NCBI GenBank assembly: GCA_003024985.2
Contig: PXIH01S0001037.1
Direction: 5' to 3' (one strand)
Length of the DNA: 12,383 nt
Origin: Euperipatoides rowelli
Taxonomy: Eukaryota > Onychophora > Udeonychophora > Euonychophora > Peripatopsidae
Positions within the stretch are counted from its first letter, which is position 1. Every line of letters begins with the position of its first letter. The translations under genes were made by a program, and so were the position numbers. This document shows positions 1-8,407 of the stretch, piece by piece. The notes under the pieces were generated by a model. It saw only the letters and a program-made list of their open reading frames with translations, did not search any database and had not been told where the DNA came from.

Positions 1-223
1 AATCGATTTTTCAGTCATAATTTGATGTCTTCGAGGATCCTGTCCCCTTAACACAGGAATATAAACTGGTGTTATATGACTCATTGAAGAACAGTTACAT
101 CTACCATGTCATTGATTGGTTTATCAAATACATGCCAATGAGTTGTCTCTTCTTCCATTTATTGAAAATATGAGATGGTCACACAACCAGGACCTTACTC
201 CTAGTCTAATCCAAGAGAAAAAA

Positions 224-1010
224 ATACTTATAGAATGTGAGAAATTGCCAGAAGTTAATTTTAATGTATCCCCCAACTAACATGCCACCTATTACCACCA
301 ATATAGATCTATCAAAGACCAGAATTATTTGCTGCAAATATGTGAAGCGGTCATAAGTGGAAAATCATCTGAAGCACTTGCACACAAAAATCCAGGAAAA
401 TTATCACCGCCAGATGGTTGACCATTGGAACAGTATCTAATTATATACTGTAGCTCTACTAAAAATCCTGAAAGTAAAATAAAGATTCTGGCCCAATTCA
501 TGGTAAAGGTCTACCCTCCAATAAGATTTACATACACTGACACCTATCTGTGTGAAAAATGGACCAGAAAACATTATGTAAATAATTTAGATATATCTTG
601 CTGCTCCAAGTAAGTGAATGAAATAATTGGTCCAGGTTTACAATGCAACAGTTATTTTGCTCATCCAGAAAACATGCTAATTGAAATTTTTTTTAATGAA
701 TTCCTCCCCCCCCCCCTCATGTCGGACAACTAGGTCTAAAATGAATTTTTAAAATCTGCACTAAAACCAGTAATAACATCAGCATATTTGAGGACACCTC
801 TGTAAGATTTTTGCAGAGAAGATATTGATCTGATATCCTGGCAAGACTGTGATGTGACAGAACCTCCATTGACAAAAATAATCTTACTATTAAGCAAATA
901 TAAAATATAATAAGGATGGACAATCCTGGAAAACATTCACACTCAAGCAATTGAGAATTTGAATTGCGGCATGGATGATCATAACAAAGTTCCATTCTCT
1001 TGAAGAAACT
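224..1010 (+). pseudogene. Decayed copy of an uncharacterised arthropod multicopy protein gene
   Basis: One forward frame (codons starting at positions equal to 2 modulo 3) keeps protein-like segments across almost 800 bp. They are CEKLPEVNF near 236, KDQNYLLQICEAVISG near 315-365, LAHKNPGKL near 378-405, KILAQFMVKVYPP near 481-522, FAHPENMLIE near 657-686 and SWQDCDVTEPPLT near 834-874. From memory these match conserved blocks of a multicopy arthropod protein of unknown function, including its AxRNPGK.., VKVYAPMWF.., GHPENILL.. and TEPPL.. positions. Stops fall at about 275, 419 and 611, and a poly-C run near 707-717 sits in an unalignable stretch, so the copy cannot be translated as one protein. 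The ends are uncertain, and the sequence before 224 shows no clear match. I cannot say whether the parent family is a host gene or derived from a mobile element. Confidence 0.6.
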
Positions 1011-1464
1011 ATGCCTAGATTTACATCAAAATTAGATTTTATGAGCCATGCTAAGTGAAAAGCCAATTACTCAACACACCTAATTTTTATATATCAATTT
1101 GATTTCAATTCAATTGATTCAGTAATATTTTTGTAAAAGAATCATTTTATATGATTAAAGTTCTTTTTTAATGTTTGTTTAATACAAATCGAATATTGGG
1201 TGAGCACTTGTATATTTTTTTTCTCCCACATGAACTAGAACAGTGAAATCACAGCTGTTAAATATTTTAAAATTGACCTATGGGCTATGGCTTGAAAATA
1301 AGTTGTGTTTTTGAGCCTAAACCTCGTCTTTGCATTAATGTTTAGAGCCCGGTGAACACCTCAAAATTTTGATCTATTAACAAAATTTTGTAGCCTAGGG
1401 CTTATTTTTATTCCAGTTGACAAGTTAGAAAAAAGTCTTTTACAATATATCCACCCTAATATTC

Positions 1465-1480
1465 ATACTGTATACAGTAT
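1465..1480. repeat. Perfect 16-bp palindrome
   Basis: The bases ATACTGTATACAGTAT read identically on both strands. Related ACTGTA-type inverted motifs recur in the other introns, for example near 5300, 6728 and 8670. A hairpin is possible but no function is implied. Confidence 0.6.
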
Positions 1481-1750
1481 AATTTAAAAATAAAAATACC
1501 ATAGTTTATTCTAGATAGACACCGAATACTATAATTTACATAACTAAATCCAATTTTATTTGTTATTACCAATATGTTTTTAAATAAGTACAGATAGTAA
1601 GTAAGAGCATTGAACCTATCTTCGATATTGAATTTCTGGGATAACTAGGTGGAACTTCTAAAAATGGGTAGGTTTGCCAAAAATTTTAGCAATTTGTAGA
1701 TATTTGAGAAAATGCCATAAGTGCACAGTGGGGTAATATATTGTACATTT

Positions 1751-1797
1751 TGGAATATAGGTTACTGTTGATGTATATGGAATATAGGTTACTGTTA
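1751..1797. repeat. Two-copy direct repeat, 27-bp period
   Basis: The string TGGAATATAGGTTACTGTT occurs at 1751-1769 and again at 1778-1796, which is a period of 27 bp. It looks like a local duplication inside intron sequence. Confidence 0.8.
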
Positions 1798-2484
1798 ATT
1801 TACATGTCTTTGGAATTACACAAATTTAGTATTACCGCTCTTATAATTGTTTGTTTGAAATAACATAGTTTACAAATTTTATCAGGAGAGGTATCTATTT
1901 TCTATTCTTGCACAAATGTCATAGCATGAGAGATATTAATTCATATGTCTTTCATTCGTTTTAGTCGTAAAAAAATAAATTTCCTTATTTTAGAATAAGA
2001 ATAAGACAATGAAAGCTGTCAAAATTGAGAAAGTAATTTTAAAAGTTTCTGTTAATGTTATGAAAGTGTGGGAAGATCAATTCATTTATTACACAATACT
2101 TAAAATCTTTATATGTTTGCACATTAGATTCACATCTATAGTAGAATAAAATAAAAGTTTTTTTTTTCCAGTTTCACTTTCCTAAACTTTACATTTTTAT
2201 TAATTGCTATAGAAAAATAATGTTTAATTTACAGGGTTTTGATTTCCTAGAACATAGTCCCAGCATAAATCAAGATTTAAATGTCTGTTTATTGCAAATA
2301 AGTAAATTTTCTCTGTTGTAGCTTAAATTTATTCTACCAGTCATACAAGTATTTAAAGAACAGCATTTTAAAATAGTTTTCATTTCCATATGGATTTCTG
2401 CCAGAAATTAAAATGCTTTTAAACAATCGAATATTAGTTGTGTCTACAGTTTATTAAATGAACCATAATAAAATTAATCTTCGA

Positions 2485-2815
2485 ACACATGGATGACAGT
2501 GAGCACGGCGGGTGAGAAAACGGTATTATCACCACCTTAATTCTGCCCGCTTGAAAACTTTAAAATCTGTCAGCATGGTCGAGCGCCGCCTCAGCAGATG
2601 AGTGATGAAACAGCCACAGTAGTCGTATTTCACTGATGGACGGCGACGACTTTATGCTACGCCTCTGGCTTTTCCTCGCAAAGTCAGACTAGAATCAAGC
2701 TCAACAGGGTCTTCTTTCCCTGCCGATTCCACCAAGCTTGTTCCCTTGGCTGTGATTTCGCTAGATAGTAGATAGGGACAATGGGAATATCTACTTCCCT
2801 ATCCTTCCTGCTTAC
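2485..2815 (-). pseudogene. 28S rRNA gene fragment, diverged and antisense to the host gene
   Basis: The minus strand of this GC-richer patch matches, from memory, the conserved part of insect 28S rRNA downstream of the R2 insertion site. In rRNA order it shows a degraded GCATGAATGGATT-like stretch (about 2800-2812), TTCCCATTGTCCCTATCTAC (around 2768-2787), CTAGCGAAATCACAGCCAAG, GAAAGAAGACCCTGTTGAGC, TCTAGTCTGACTTTG, GCGTAGCATAA and GTGAAATAC (2625-2633). The match beyond about 2618 toward 2485 falls in a variable expansion segment and is weaker. Several substitutions in normally invariant positions, and a lone short fragment inside an intron, indicate a dead insertion rather than functional rDNA. 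The R1 retrotransposon target lies inside the fragment and is not interrupted. A 28S-derived SINE is an alternative explanation. Confidence 0.8.
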
Positions 2816-3193
2816 ATTTCTGGGACAATGAAATTTAATGGCATCTTAAAATTATTAAAGCTGGTGATTGTTTTTTTAATATTTCTTATTCTCAAAATAA
2901 ATAAAAATAAATACTTTCTTATTCTTAAAATCACATCTGCCAATAAAATATATTTTCAACATTTAGGCCATTACTTTTTTTTTAAAAAGTCTACTGTTGT
3001 TGGAAATTCATTCTTTAAATTTATCATTAACTTTGGCCTATTTTCAATATTGGTTGCGGTAGGCAATATTAAAAATAAAGGGTAAAAAATAAAAAAAATT
3101 ATTTCAAAATATTATATTTAATTTGATAACATTTTAATCCTATCCACCCTTTTTAGAGTATTCATTATTGGTCTTCTGAAACTGTTTTTCTAG

Positions 3194-3388
3194 ACTTGTT
3201 TACGACATCCAGACTGTCAGCCAGCTAAACAAAATAGAGATAATGTTTTTCGCCAAATGTACCGAGCTATGGATCTCATTACGTACGCTGTCACAGATGG
3301 AGATGATATGAAATCGTTAGATCAAAATAACCACTTAGAAGATATTGATCACCATCCCACAGTTCAAGGAGCACTTCGTCACTTTGAA
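3194..3388 (+). CDS. CTNNAL1: Alpha-catulin, internal exon A (65 codons, phase 0-0)
   Basis: This exon follows the acceptor TTTTTCTAG and ends at a consensus donor GTAAGT at 3389. It encodes TCLRHPDCQPAKQNRDNVFR, continues through QMYRAMDLITYAVTDG, and ends in GALRHFE. The CLRHP..NRD.VF.Q signature is typical of the alpha-catenin/alpha-catulin group and corresponds to the end of the N-terminal helical-bundle region. The divergence from true alpha-catenins favours alpha-catulin, a cytoplasmic cytoskeleton-linked scaffold that in vertebrates binds a Rho exchange factor and in worms associates with dystrobrevin and helps localise BK channels. There is no start codon here, so this is an internal exon. 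An acidic, polar loop of about 20 residues (GDDMKSLDQNNHLEDIDHH) connects the helices and is expected to vary between species. Confidence 0.93.
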
Positions 3389-3640
3389 GTAAGTTTAATG
3401 AAATTCTATTACTCATAATGAATGCTTAATATTTTGAAAACTAATATTTTGAATATAATTTTTATCACTTTATTTATTGCCAATTTAGCAATATTAACTT
3501 ATTTAGTTATTATTTAAAAATTATTCTCATAACAGAAGGTTTTTAATATTTTAGACATGAATTACCCTATTTCACAAATTTAGGACCTTACTATGACACA
3601 GTGTCATTAGGATTTCTATTTGTGCTGCATAATTTGGATT

Positions 3641-3724
3641 TTTTCATTATTTTAGTGGATTGCATATGCTTTTTGCACAAATTATATATTTTAAGTTTTC
3701 TATTATTTTGGAGGATTGCATTTG
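3641..3724. repeat. Degenerate two-copy repeat, about 55-bp period
   Basis: Copies at about 3641-3668 and 3696-3724 share a TTTTC-ATTATTTT core followed by GGATTGCAT, with a few substitutions and one inserted base. This is an ordinary local duplication in the intron. Confidence 0.5.
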
Positions 3725-3827
3725 TATGTGAGAGGTTTCGTATTTTATGGCTAACTTTAACCATGATTATTTGTCAGAGTTCTTTCTAATCTTCAAACAT
3801 AAAAGATTTTGACAATCTTTCATTTAA

Positions 3828-4553
3828 CCCGGCAGCCGTCACGGTCAGAAAGTCAGTAGTCGCGGTATATCTGCGAGATATTTCAAAATATATAACATAT
3901 AAAAAAACTTAAATAGTATTTTTTGTTCCTTTTTTTGTCAGTAATTTTAATATATAAAAACAAAAAAAATCTCGCAAACAGATTTTTATTTATTAATTTT
4001 TTTCTAAAAGTCGCAGCATACAACTTTAACCATTACATCTCGTATTTATTGTATGTACAAATAATACATTATGTTAAATATTTCAAAATCTTTAACGGAT
4101 ACAAAAAAACTTAAATAGTGTTTTTTGTTCTATTTTTTGTCAGGAATTTTAATATATAACAAAAAATCCAACAAACAGATTTTTATTTATGATTTTCTTT
4201 TCTAAAAGTCAGCTATAAAAAAAAAAGAACCCAGTTTTTCTTACATTTTCCAATGCCGCTTCTCTGTCGTTAGAGATGGAATTTTTTGCTATTTATTTTT
4301 GAAATCTGTATTAAATTCTGATTTGAAAATGCACAAGTTTATTCCTTACGAGAGTCATCCGGTGCATCTGACAGATAAAATCCAAGGAAATCAATATATG
4401 CCTTGCCGTCAAACACCGGCTAAATGACAGATGAAAAAACTCATTAATTTAGGGGCATTAAAGGCTGTATAATATTCTAGTTCAGTACATTAGCTAGAAA
4501 TTAATTTTTGACAATTAATTATGTATCTCACAGATACCGCGACGACTGCCGGG
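3828..4553. mobile_element. piggyBac-type MITE (726 bp, non-autonomous)
   Basis: TTAA stands on both sides (3824-3827 and 4554-4557), and the element begins CCCGGCAG and ends CTGCCGGG, as expected for a piggyBac superfamily insertion. The right end read inward is CCCGGCAGTCGTCGCGGTAT. The left end is CCCGGCAGCCGTCACGGT followed by a 21-bp extra stretch that repeats the CAGTAGTCGCGGT motif. Both ends then carry a 13-nt subterminal palindrome, TATCTGCGAGATA at 3868-3880 and TATCTCACAGATA at 4524-4536. No transposase remnant is visible inside, so this is a deletion derivative or MITE that depended on an enzyme encoded elsewhere. It contains an internal direct duplication (3878-4217). Confidence 0.88.
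3878..4217. repeat. Internal duplication inside the piggyBac MITE (about 140 bp, offset 200 bp)
   Basis: A unit starting ATATTTCAAAAT at 3878 recurs at 4078. Both copies run in order through AAAAAAACTTAAATAGT, TTTTTTGTTC, TTTTTTGTCAG, AATTTTAATATATAA, AACAGATTTTTATTTAT and TCTAAAAGTC. The copies differ by scattered substitutions and small indels. The duplication probably arose within the element before or after insertion. Confidence 0.85.
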
Positions 4554-4865
4554 TTAATATCTTTATGCACTGTACGATTTTAAACAAAAAAAAAAAAAAG
4601 GATTGAGTTGCACAAAACACAGTACACCACTAGATTGACATTATTATTTTAATTTTAGAGATAATGTTATTAAATTCATAACATGCTAATAAGGAAGCTC
4701 TTTTGAATATGTTGTTTTGAGCTCAATAATTCTTTGGTCCCCCTCCCCTCCCAACCTTTATAACCTGTAGATTGTTGCTAACACCTTCATTGTTTTTATT
4801 TATTTATATCCTTGCAATTTGTTAATTTTCTTGACATAATTACTATATTTCTTTGTTTATTACAG

Positions 4866-5069
4866 GATACAATTGAAATGACAAGGATGACACTTGTTGG
4901 TCAGAGCACAAGGGAATCTTTGGAAAGTGCCTTACATTTTATCACAGAATCCTCGCAAGATTTTACAGACTCTGCCTACACACCACATGAACACCGAGAA
5001 CACATCTTACAATTGACAGAATGTGTAAAAAATGAATTAAGTTCATTACTTAGGATAGGAATTAAAATG
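4866..5069 (+). CDS. CTNNAL1: Alpha-catulin, internal exon B (68 codons, phase 0-0)
   Basis: The exon follows acceptor TTTATTACAG and ends at donor GTAAGA (5070). It encodes DTIEMTRMTLVGQSTRESLE, then SALHFITESSQDFTDSAYTP, and then HEHREHILQLTECVKNELSS followed by LLRIGIKM. The QDFTDSAYT.HEHRE.IL block is a strong alpha-catulin signature and is clearly different from the MADSSCTRDDRRERIV block of alpha-catenins. By alignment from memory, the REHILQLTECVKNELSSLL helix occupies the place of the vinculin-binding helix of alpha-catenin's M1 domain. The open frame continues into both flanking introns, but conservation stops exactly at the splice sites, so the exon limits are well supported. Confidence 0.95.
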
Positions 5070-5308
5070 GTAAGAGAGATTAATTTTTTTGCTACTGTAT
5101 TACTAGCATTGAGATAAATAAACAATTTCTATTTGTTTTATATTTAAACGTAAAATGCCAGTGTAAAAAATTTTTAAAAAAAAAATAGTAATTTTGTTTT
5201 TTTCTCATTGATACATGCAGTTTAAAAAAGCAATTAATCGTAATGACAAGCCAAAAGCCCGAGCCTACAGTACAACCTGAAAATGTTAATTTTGCTTAAT
5301 ACTGTACT

Positions 5309-6353
5309 ACAGTGCCTATAATAAAATAGTGTCTCGTTCACGTTCAGAAAATGGCCCTTAAAAATCATTAGGTTTGGTAGACAGCGTTCACCGCGAATGT
5401 GACTTTGTGATATGTTTACAAGCGTCAAAAAAGGCATATTCAGTGCCTTTAACAATGTTTTATTACATAAGTTTCATACTAAACTTGTATTTGCGCATGT
5501 TTCATACTATAAAAAAAATAACCTCTAAATTTGGGTCATCGTGTCATGGTGGGATTAAGGTTAGGGATCCTTTTTAAATGGAATTGTATTCTAAATTGGA
5601 AAAAGAAATTAAAAGAAATAATACCATAATAATAAAAAATTAATTATGTTTATGACTGAATGATTCTTAAGGGCACTTACTAGACACTTGTTATTATTAA
5701 ACCGTTGTTTTTAACAGTTCCTGCCTGAACATTTGAATAAAAATTAAAATCTGACGCCACATTTTAGGAAGTACGGTACTTTAATTAGAAAGAAATTAGA
5801 AAGCAATAAGCAAGTTAACTAAAAAAAAGTGTTTCTAATAAAATTTTTCTTCTTGTTGGAAACGATCGTCTGCTCAGGACACGTGTTAGTTACATATCAC
5901 AAACTACTGTTGTAAAACATGATACAAGAGTCTGGCCGACTAACTTCACATTGCACTTGATTTTTAAAGCATCTCACATGACATGGTTAGCTGCCTTATT
6001 TTTTTTATTTACAGTCCACCTTCTTATCAACGCTGATCCTAACTCCTACGAGGTAATAAATAACTATGTCTCAACCCTAATAATAAGAGGTGCAATAAAC
6101 GTTTTCAATAATTTTTACTTAATTCTCATCGGCCAACCGTTAACCAATCAACACTCGTTTTTGGGCTTTGGTGCAATGTTAAGCTTGCTAACCCGATGTT
6201 TTAATAAGATTCAATATTATTTGTTTGGACGTTTGACATCATGCTGTGAAATTTTCTGAGAGCCACTACCCTTTTGTTTTTCACGATTTACTGGATCCAG
6301 TTTTGAAGTTCCGCCCAATGACGAATAAGACTCTATCTTCTTATAGGCACTGT
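5309..6353. mobile_element. Possible old DNA transposon remnant bounded by 26-bp inverted repeats
   Basis: The sequence at 5309-5334 begins ACAGTGCCTATAATAAAATA, and the reverse complement of 6328-6353 begins ACAGTGCCTATAAGAAGATA. The full 26 bp agree at 23 positions. An outer CAGTG terminus is reminiscent of pogo/Tigger-like or hAT ends. A TA precedes the left terminus at 5308-5309, but the right side has TG, so a target duplication is not convincing. I recognise no transposase inside. The inverted repeat is seen directly, while its identity as a transposon is inference. Confidence 0.4.
6015..6052 (+). other. Exon-like cryptic segment (38 nt) in the B-C intron
   Basis: A strong acceptor context (T-rich tract ending in ATTTACAG at 6014) and a GTAATA donor at 6053 frame 38 bases with noticeably less AT bias. 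Because neighbouring introns are all phase 0, inclusion of 38 nt would shift the alpha-catulin frame, so it is not a normal coding exon. It could be chance or a poison exon. Confidence 0.2.
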
Positions 6354-7257
6354 GACTGTATATTGAGATTTTGAACACTAGTGAAAGCATTCCGTGTTTC
6401 AATTTTACAGTAATTCTGTTAGATATTTCTTATTGTGCTCTAAAAATATACATTAAAAAAAAAAAAACGGCCTATAAAGGGAAAGGACAAAACTAATTGG
6501 CCAGTTGAAGCCTGGGCAAATTAATTTTATTTCCGCTTGAAATGACCAAATCAAGGATTTAAATTTTGTAGTCATTCGCTCTGGCATTTAAATGCATAGG
6601 GAGATCATAAATTTATTTGATTACAAATCAGATATTCACTTTATGTACCATTAAAATACTCCTCTCCAATCGTTCACATTATACAAATTACTAAGCCTGG
6701 CAATGAAAAAAATAATTTAATAGCAAAGTACTGTACAGATATAAATGTTATTTTCACACTCAATAGAAACACACAATTTTCTCCTTATTGTGAACGTTGA
6801 AAGTACCGTAAAATTACAACTTCTCTTAGTATGCCAAGAATGGTAATAGATTATTCCAAAGATAAAAAAAAGGGAACCGCAAGATGCCACTCCATTATAG
6901 AAGCCAGGCCTTTAACTTGCATATTTATTGAGGGTTTCTCAATATAAGAATTTAACGCTTGCTGTTTAGCAAATACATTGCTGTTATGATAATTCTCTGT
7001 GACTTCTAGTCTCAGGGAAATATGATGTTTTCACATATTATAAATTGAAATCAATAGGATTAAAACATTTTAATCAGAATTATTCAGAAATACTTTGCAT
7101 ATTGTCTGGTTTCAAGTTAATATTGTTGGAGGTGCATCATTGTGTAAAATTTTTACACTGAAATCATTTAAATCCCATAGACATTATAGTCACAAACAAA
7201 TGATTTTATTTGTTCACTATGTTACATTTCTTTTTTTCTTTTCTTTTTATTGGTTAG

Positions 7258-7341
7258 GATCAACTTGACAAGTCATCCAGTGATGAATTAGAAGTTGCAA
7301 TAGGGAGAACACTTAGAGCATCGAAAGAATTAAAAAAGCAG
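7258..7341 (+). CDS. CTNNAL1: Alpha-catulin, internal exon C (28 codons, phase 0-0)
   Basis: The exon follows acceptor TTGGTTAG and ends at the weaker donor GTAAAA (7342). It encodes DQLDKSSSDELEVAIGRTLR followed by ASKELKKQ. The DELE.AI....R..KELKKQ pattern aligns with the helix of alpha-catenins that contains a DLRRQL motif, and it matches the NELKKEL region of alpha-catulins as I remember it. It reads directly from exon B and into exon D without changing frame. At 84 nt it is short, and its donor lacks the G at +5, so it is the exon of the four most likely to be skipped in some transcripts. Skipping would remove 28 residues in frame. Confidence 0.88.
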
Positions 7342-7889
7342 GTAAAAACTTAGATGTAAGCATTCTAAAATCTTTTTAACAACATTGAAATTTTAAAAAC
7401 CCTATGACATAGACAATTTTTTTAATAACTGGGTTACACTTTTAAAAGCATTCTTTTAGAATTTAATATCAATAAAAAAAATATAGTACATTATGTGTTT
7501 CCTTATATCCATTTTCTTGACCTGGGCACCCTTTAGGAAAATCTGATTCAGTAGCTTAATAGATTGATGAAATTTTTTATTATTTTTTATTTATTTTATT
7601 TGCCTTTGTTATGAGATGAATAAAATACATAAAAAATAAATAAGTTTGGTTATTTACCCGACTTAAATATTCAACGGGATATTTAGAGTTTTAATTTAGG
7701 GATCCCATATTTAATATTGGGAAAATTCTGGACACATTTGTAACTAAAAAATTTGATGACCTTTTTTTTTCTTGGTGGACAAACTGATTGAAAAGTTTAT
7801 ATATTTAAAATATGGTATAGAATAAATGAAAGAATTAAAGAGACTCCCTCCCCTCCCCTCAACTATAAATTATTCTTGATTCAAGTGTA

Positions 7890-7927
7890 ATTGTACTTAT
7901 CTTATTGTACTTATCTTATTGTACTTA
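7890..7927. repeat. Tandem repeat, 14-bp unit, about 2.7 copies
   Basis: The unit ATTGTACTTATCTT occurs at 7890-7903 and 7904-7917, followed by a partial copy ATTGTACTTA at 7918-7927. Confidence 0.9.
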
Positions 7928-8239
7928 CAGTATCTGTGAATATTTATATTAAAACATTTTAAGGATTCAAATCCATTTAATAAAAATAAAATAAACTTAT
8001 TATTTTGATTGAACAAGTGTGGCAGCAAATCTCATGTTATTAGCCTAATTATTATTCAGAACTGAGTTAACTGACATTAAGTTATAGTTATTTGAATAAC
8101 TTTAGATTTGCAGTAAGTAAATAATTTTTAAAATGTGCCTGGCAGTGGCAGGTTGAACGTGAGGTAATAACAATGACTAATCTCTCAAATATTATACTGA
8201 TAGTTGAACTTGTTTAGTCCCAGTCCGACTCCAGTTAGT

Positions 8240-8261
8240 AAAAAAAAAATTTTTTTTTTTT
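8240..8261. repeat. A10-T12 tract
   Basis: Ten A followed directly by twelve T form a self-complementary simple-sequence palindrome. It is probably slippage-generated. Confidence 0.8.
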
Positions 8262-8407
8262 AACAATATTGCATTTTATTTTTTATCATGCAGTTTTATA
8301 ACTGTATTTAGAATTGAAGTTTCAATTTCGAAATTTTATTGCATGCTTTTTAAACATAATTATTGACAATCTAAATAAAAAAATATCCTTTATGTTAATA
8401 AAGAGTG

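Larger units (their letters stand above)
1..3193 (+). other. Intron (partial) upstream of the first visible alpha-catulin exon
   Basis: No exon of the host gene could be recognised before 3194. This stretch ends in a T-rich tract and an AG acceptor at 3192-3193, so it is read as intron, or possibly more distant upstream sequence. It contains a decayed gene copy (about 224-1010), a 27-bp-period repeat (1751-1797), a perfect palindrome (1465-1480) and an antisense 28S rRNA fragment (about 2485-2815). The sequence from about 1020 to 2460 and from 2830 to 3180 is plain AT-rich DNA in which I see no gene. The long reading frame at 2828-3085 has only AT-driven composition and no family signature. 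Confidence 0.7.
3389..4865 (+). other. Intron between alpha-catulin exons A and B (1477 bp)
   Basis: It runs from donor GTAAGT at 3389 to acceptor TTTATTACAG ending at 4865. Nearly half is a piggyBac-type MITE (3828-4553). A degenerate two-copy repeat with about 55-bp period sits near 3641-3724 (TTATTTTxGxGGATTGCAT in both copies). The reading frames at 3601-3789 and 3923-4114 are AT-driven, and the second lies wholly inside the MITE. C-rich and T-rich runs around 4740-4755 are simple sequence. I see nothing else. Confidence 0.9.
5070..7257 (+). other. Intron between alpha-catulin exons B and C (2188 bp)
   Basis: It runs from donor GTAAGA at 5070 to the acceptor TTGGTTAG ending at 7257, which is preceded by a long T/C tract (about 7228-7250). 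It holds a block bounded by a 26-bp imperfect inverted repeat (5309-6353), inside which lies a cryptic 38-nt exon-like segment. The remaining sequence, 6480-7220, is AT-rich and shows no coding or repeat signal. The reading frames at 5234-5455, 5374-5577, 5951-6259 and 6217-6402 have no recognisable protein family and lie in intron. Confidence 0.9.

Noticed and set aside
717-995. Minus-strand open frames of 92 and 66 codons
   Set aside because: They are antisense shadows of the plus-strand decayed gene, which shows conserved blocks such as CDVTEPPLT in the same interval.
2828-3085. 85-codon open frame starting with ATG
   Set aside because: It is rich in Lys, Ile and Phe from poly-A and poly-T stretches, has no family motif, and lies directly before an alpha-catulin splice acceptor in intron sequence.
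4812-5117. 101-codon open frame around exon B treated as a single small gene
   Set aside because: Only 4866-5069 is conserved with alpha-catulin. The extra codons on each side are read-through of intron past good splice sites.
5951-6259. 102-codon hydrophobic open frame
   Set aside because: Hydrophobicity follows from T-rich DNA. There is no recognised family, and the frame overlaps an opposite-strand frame of equal quality at 6217-6402.
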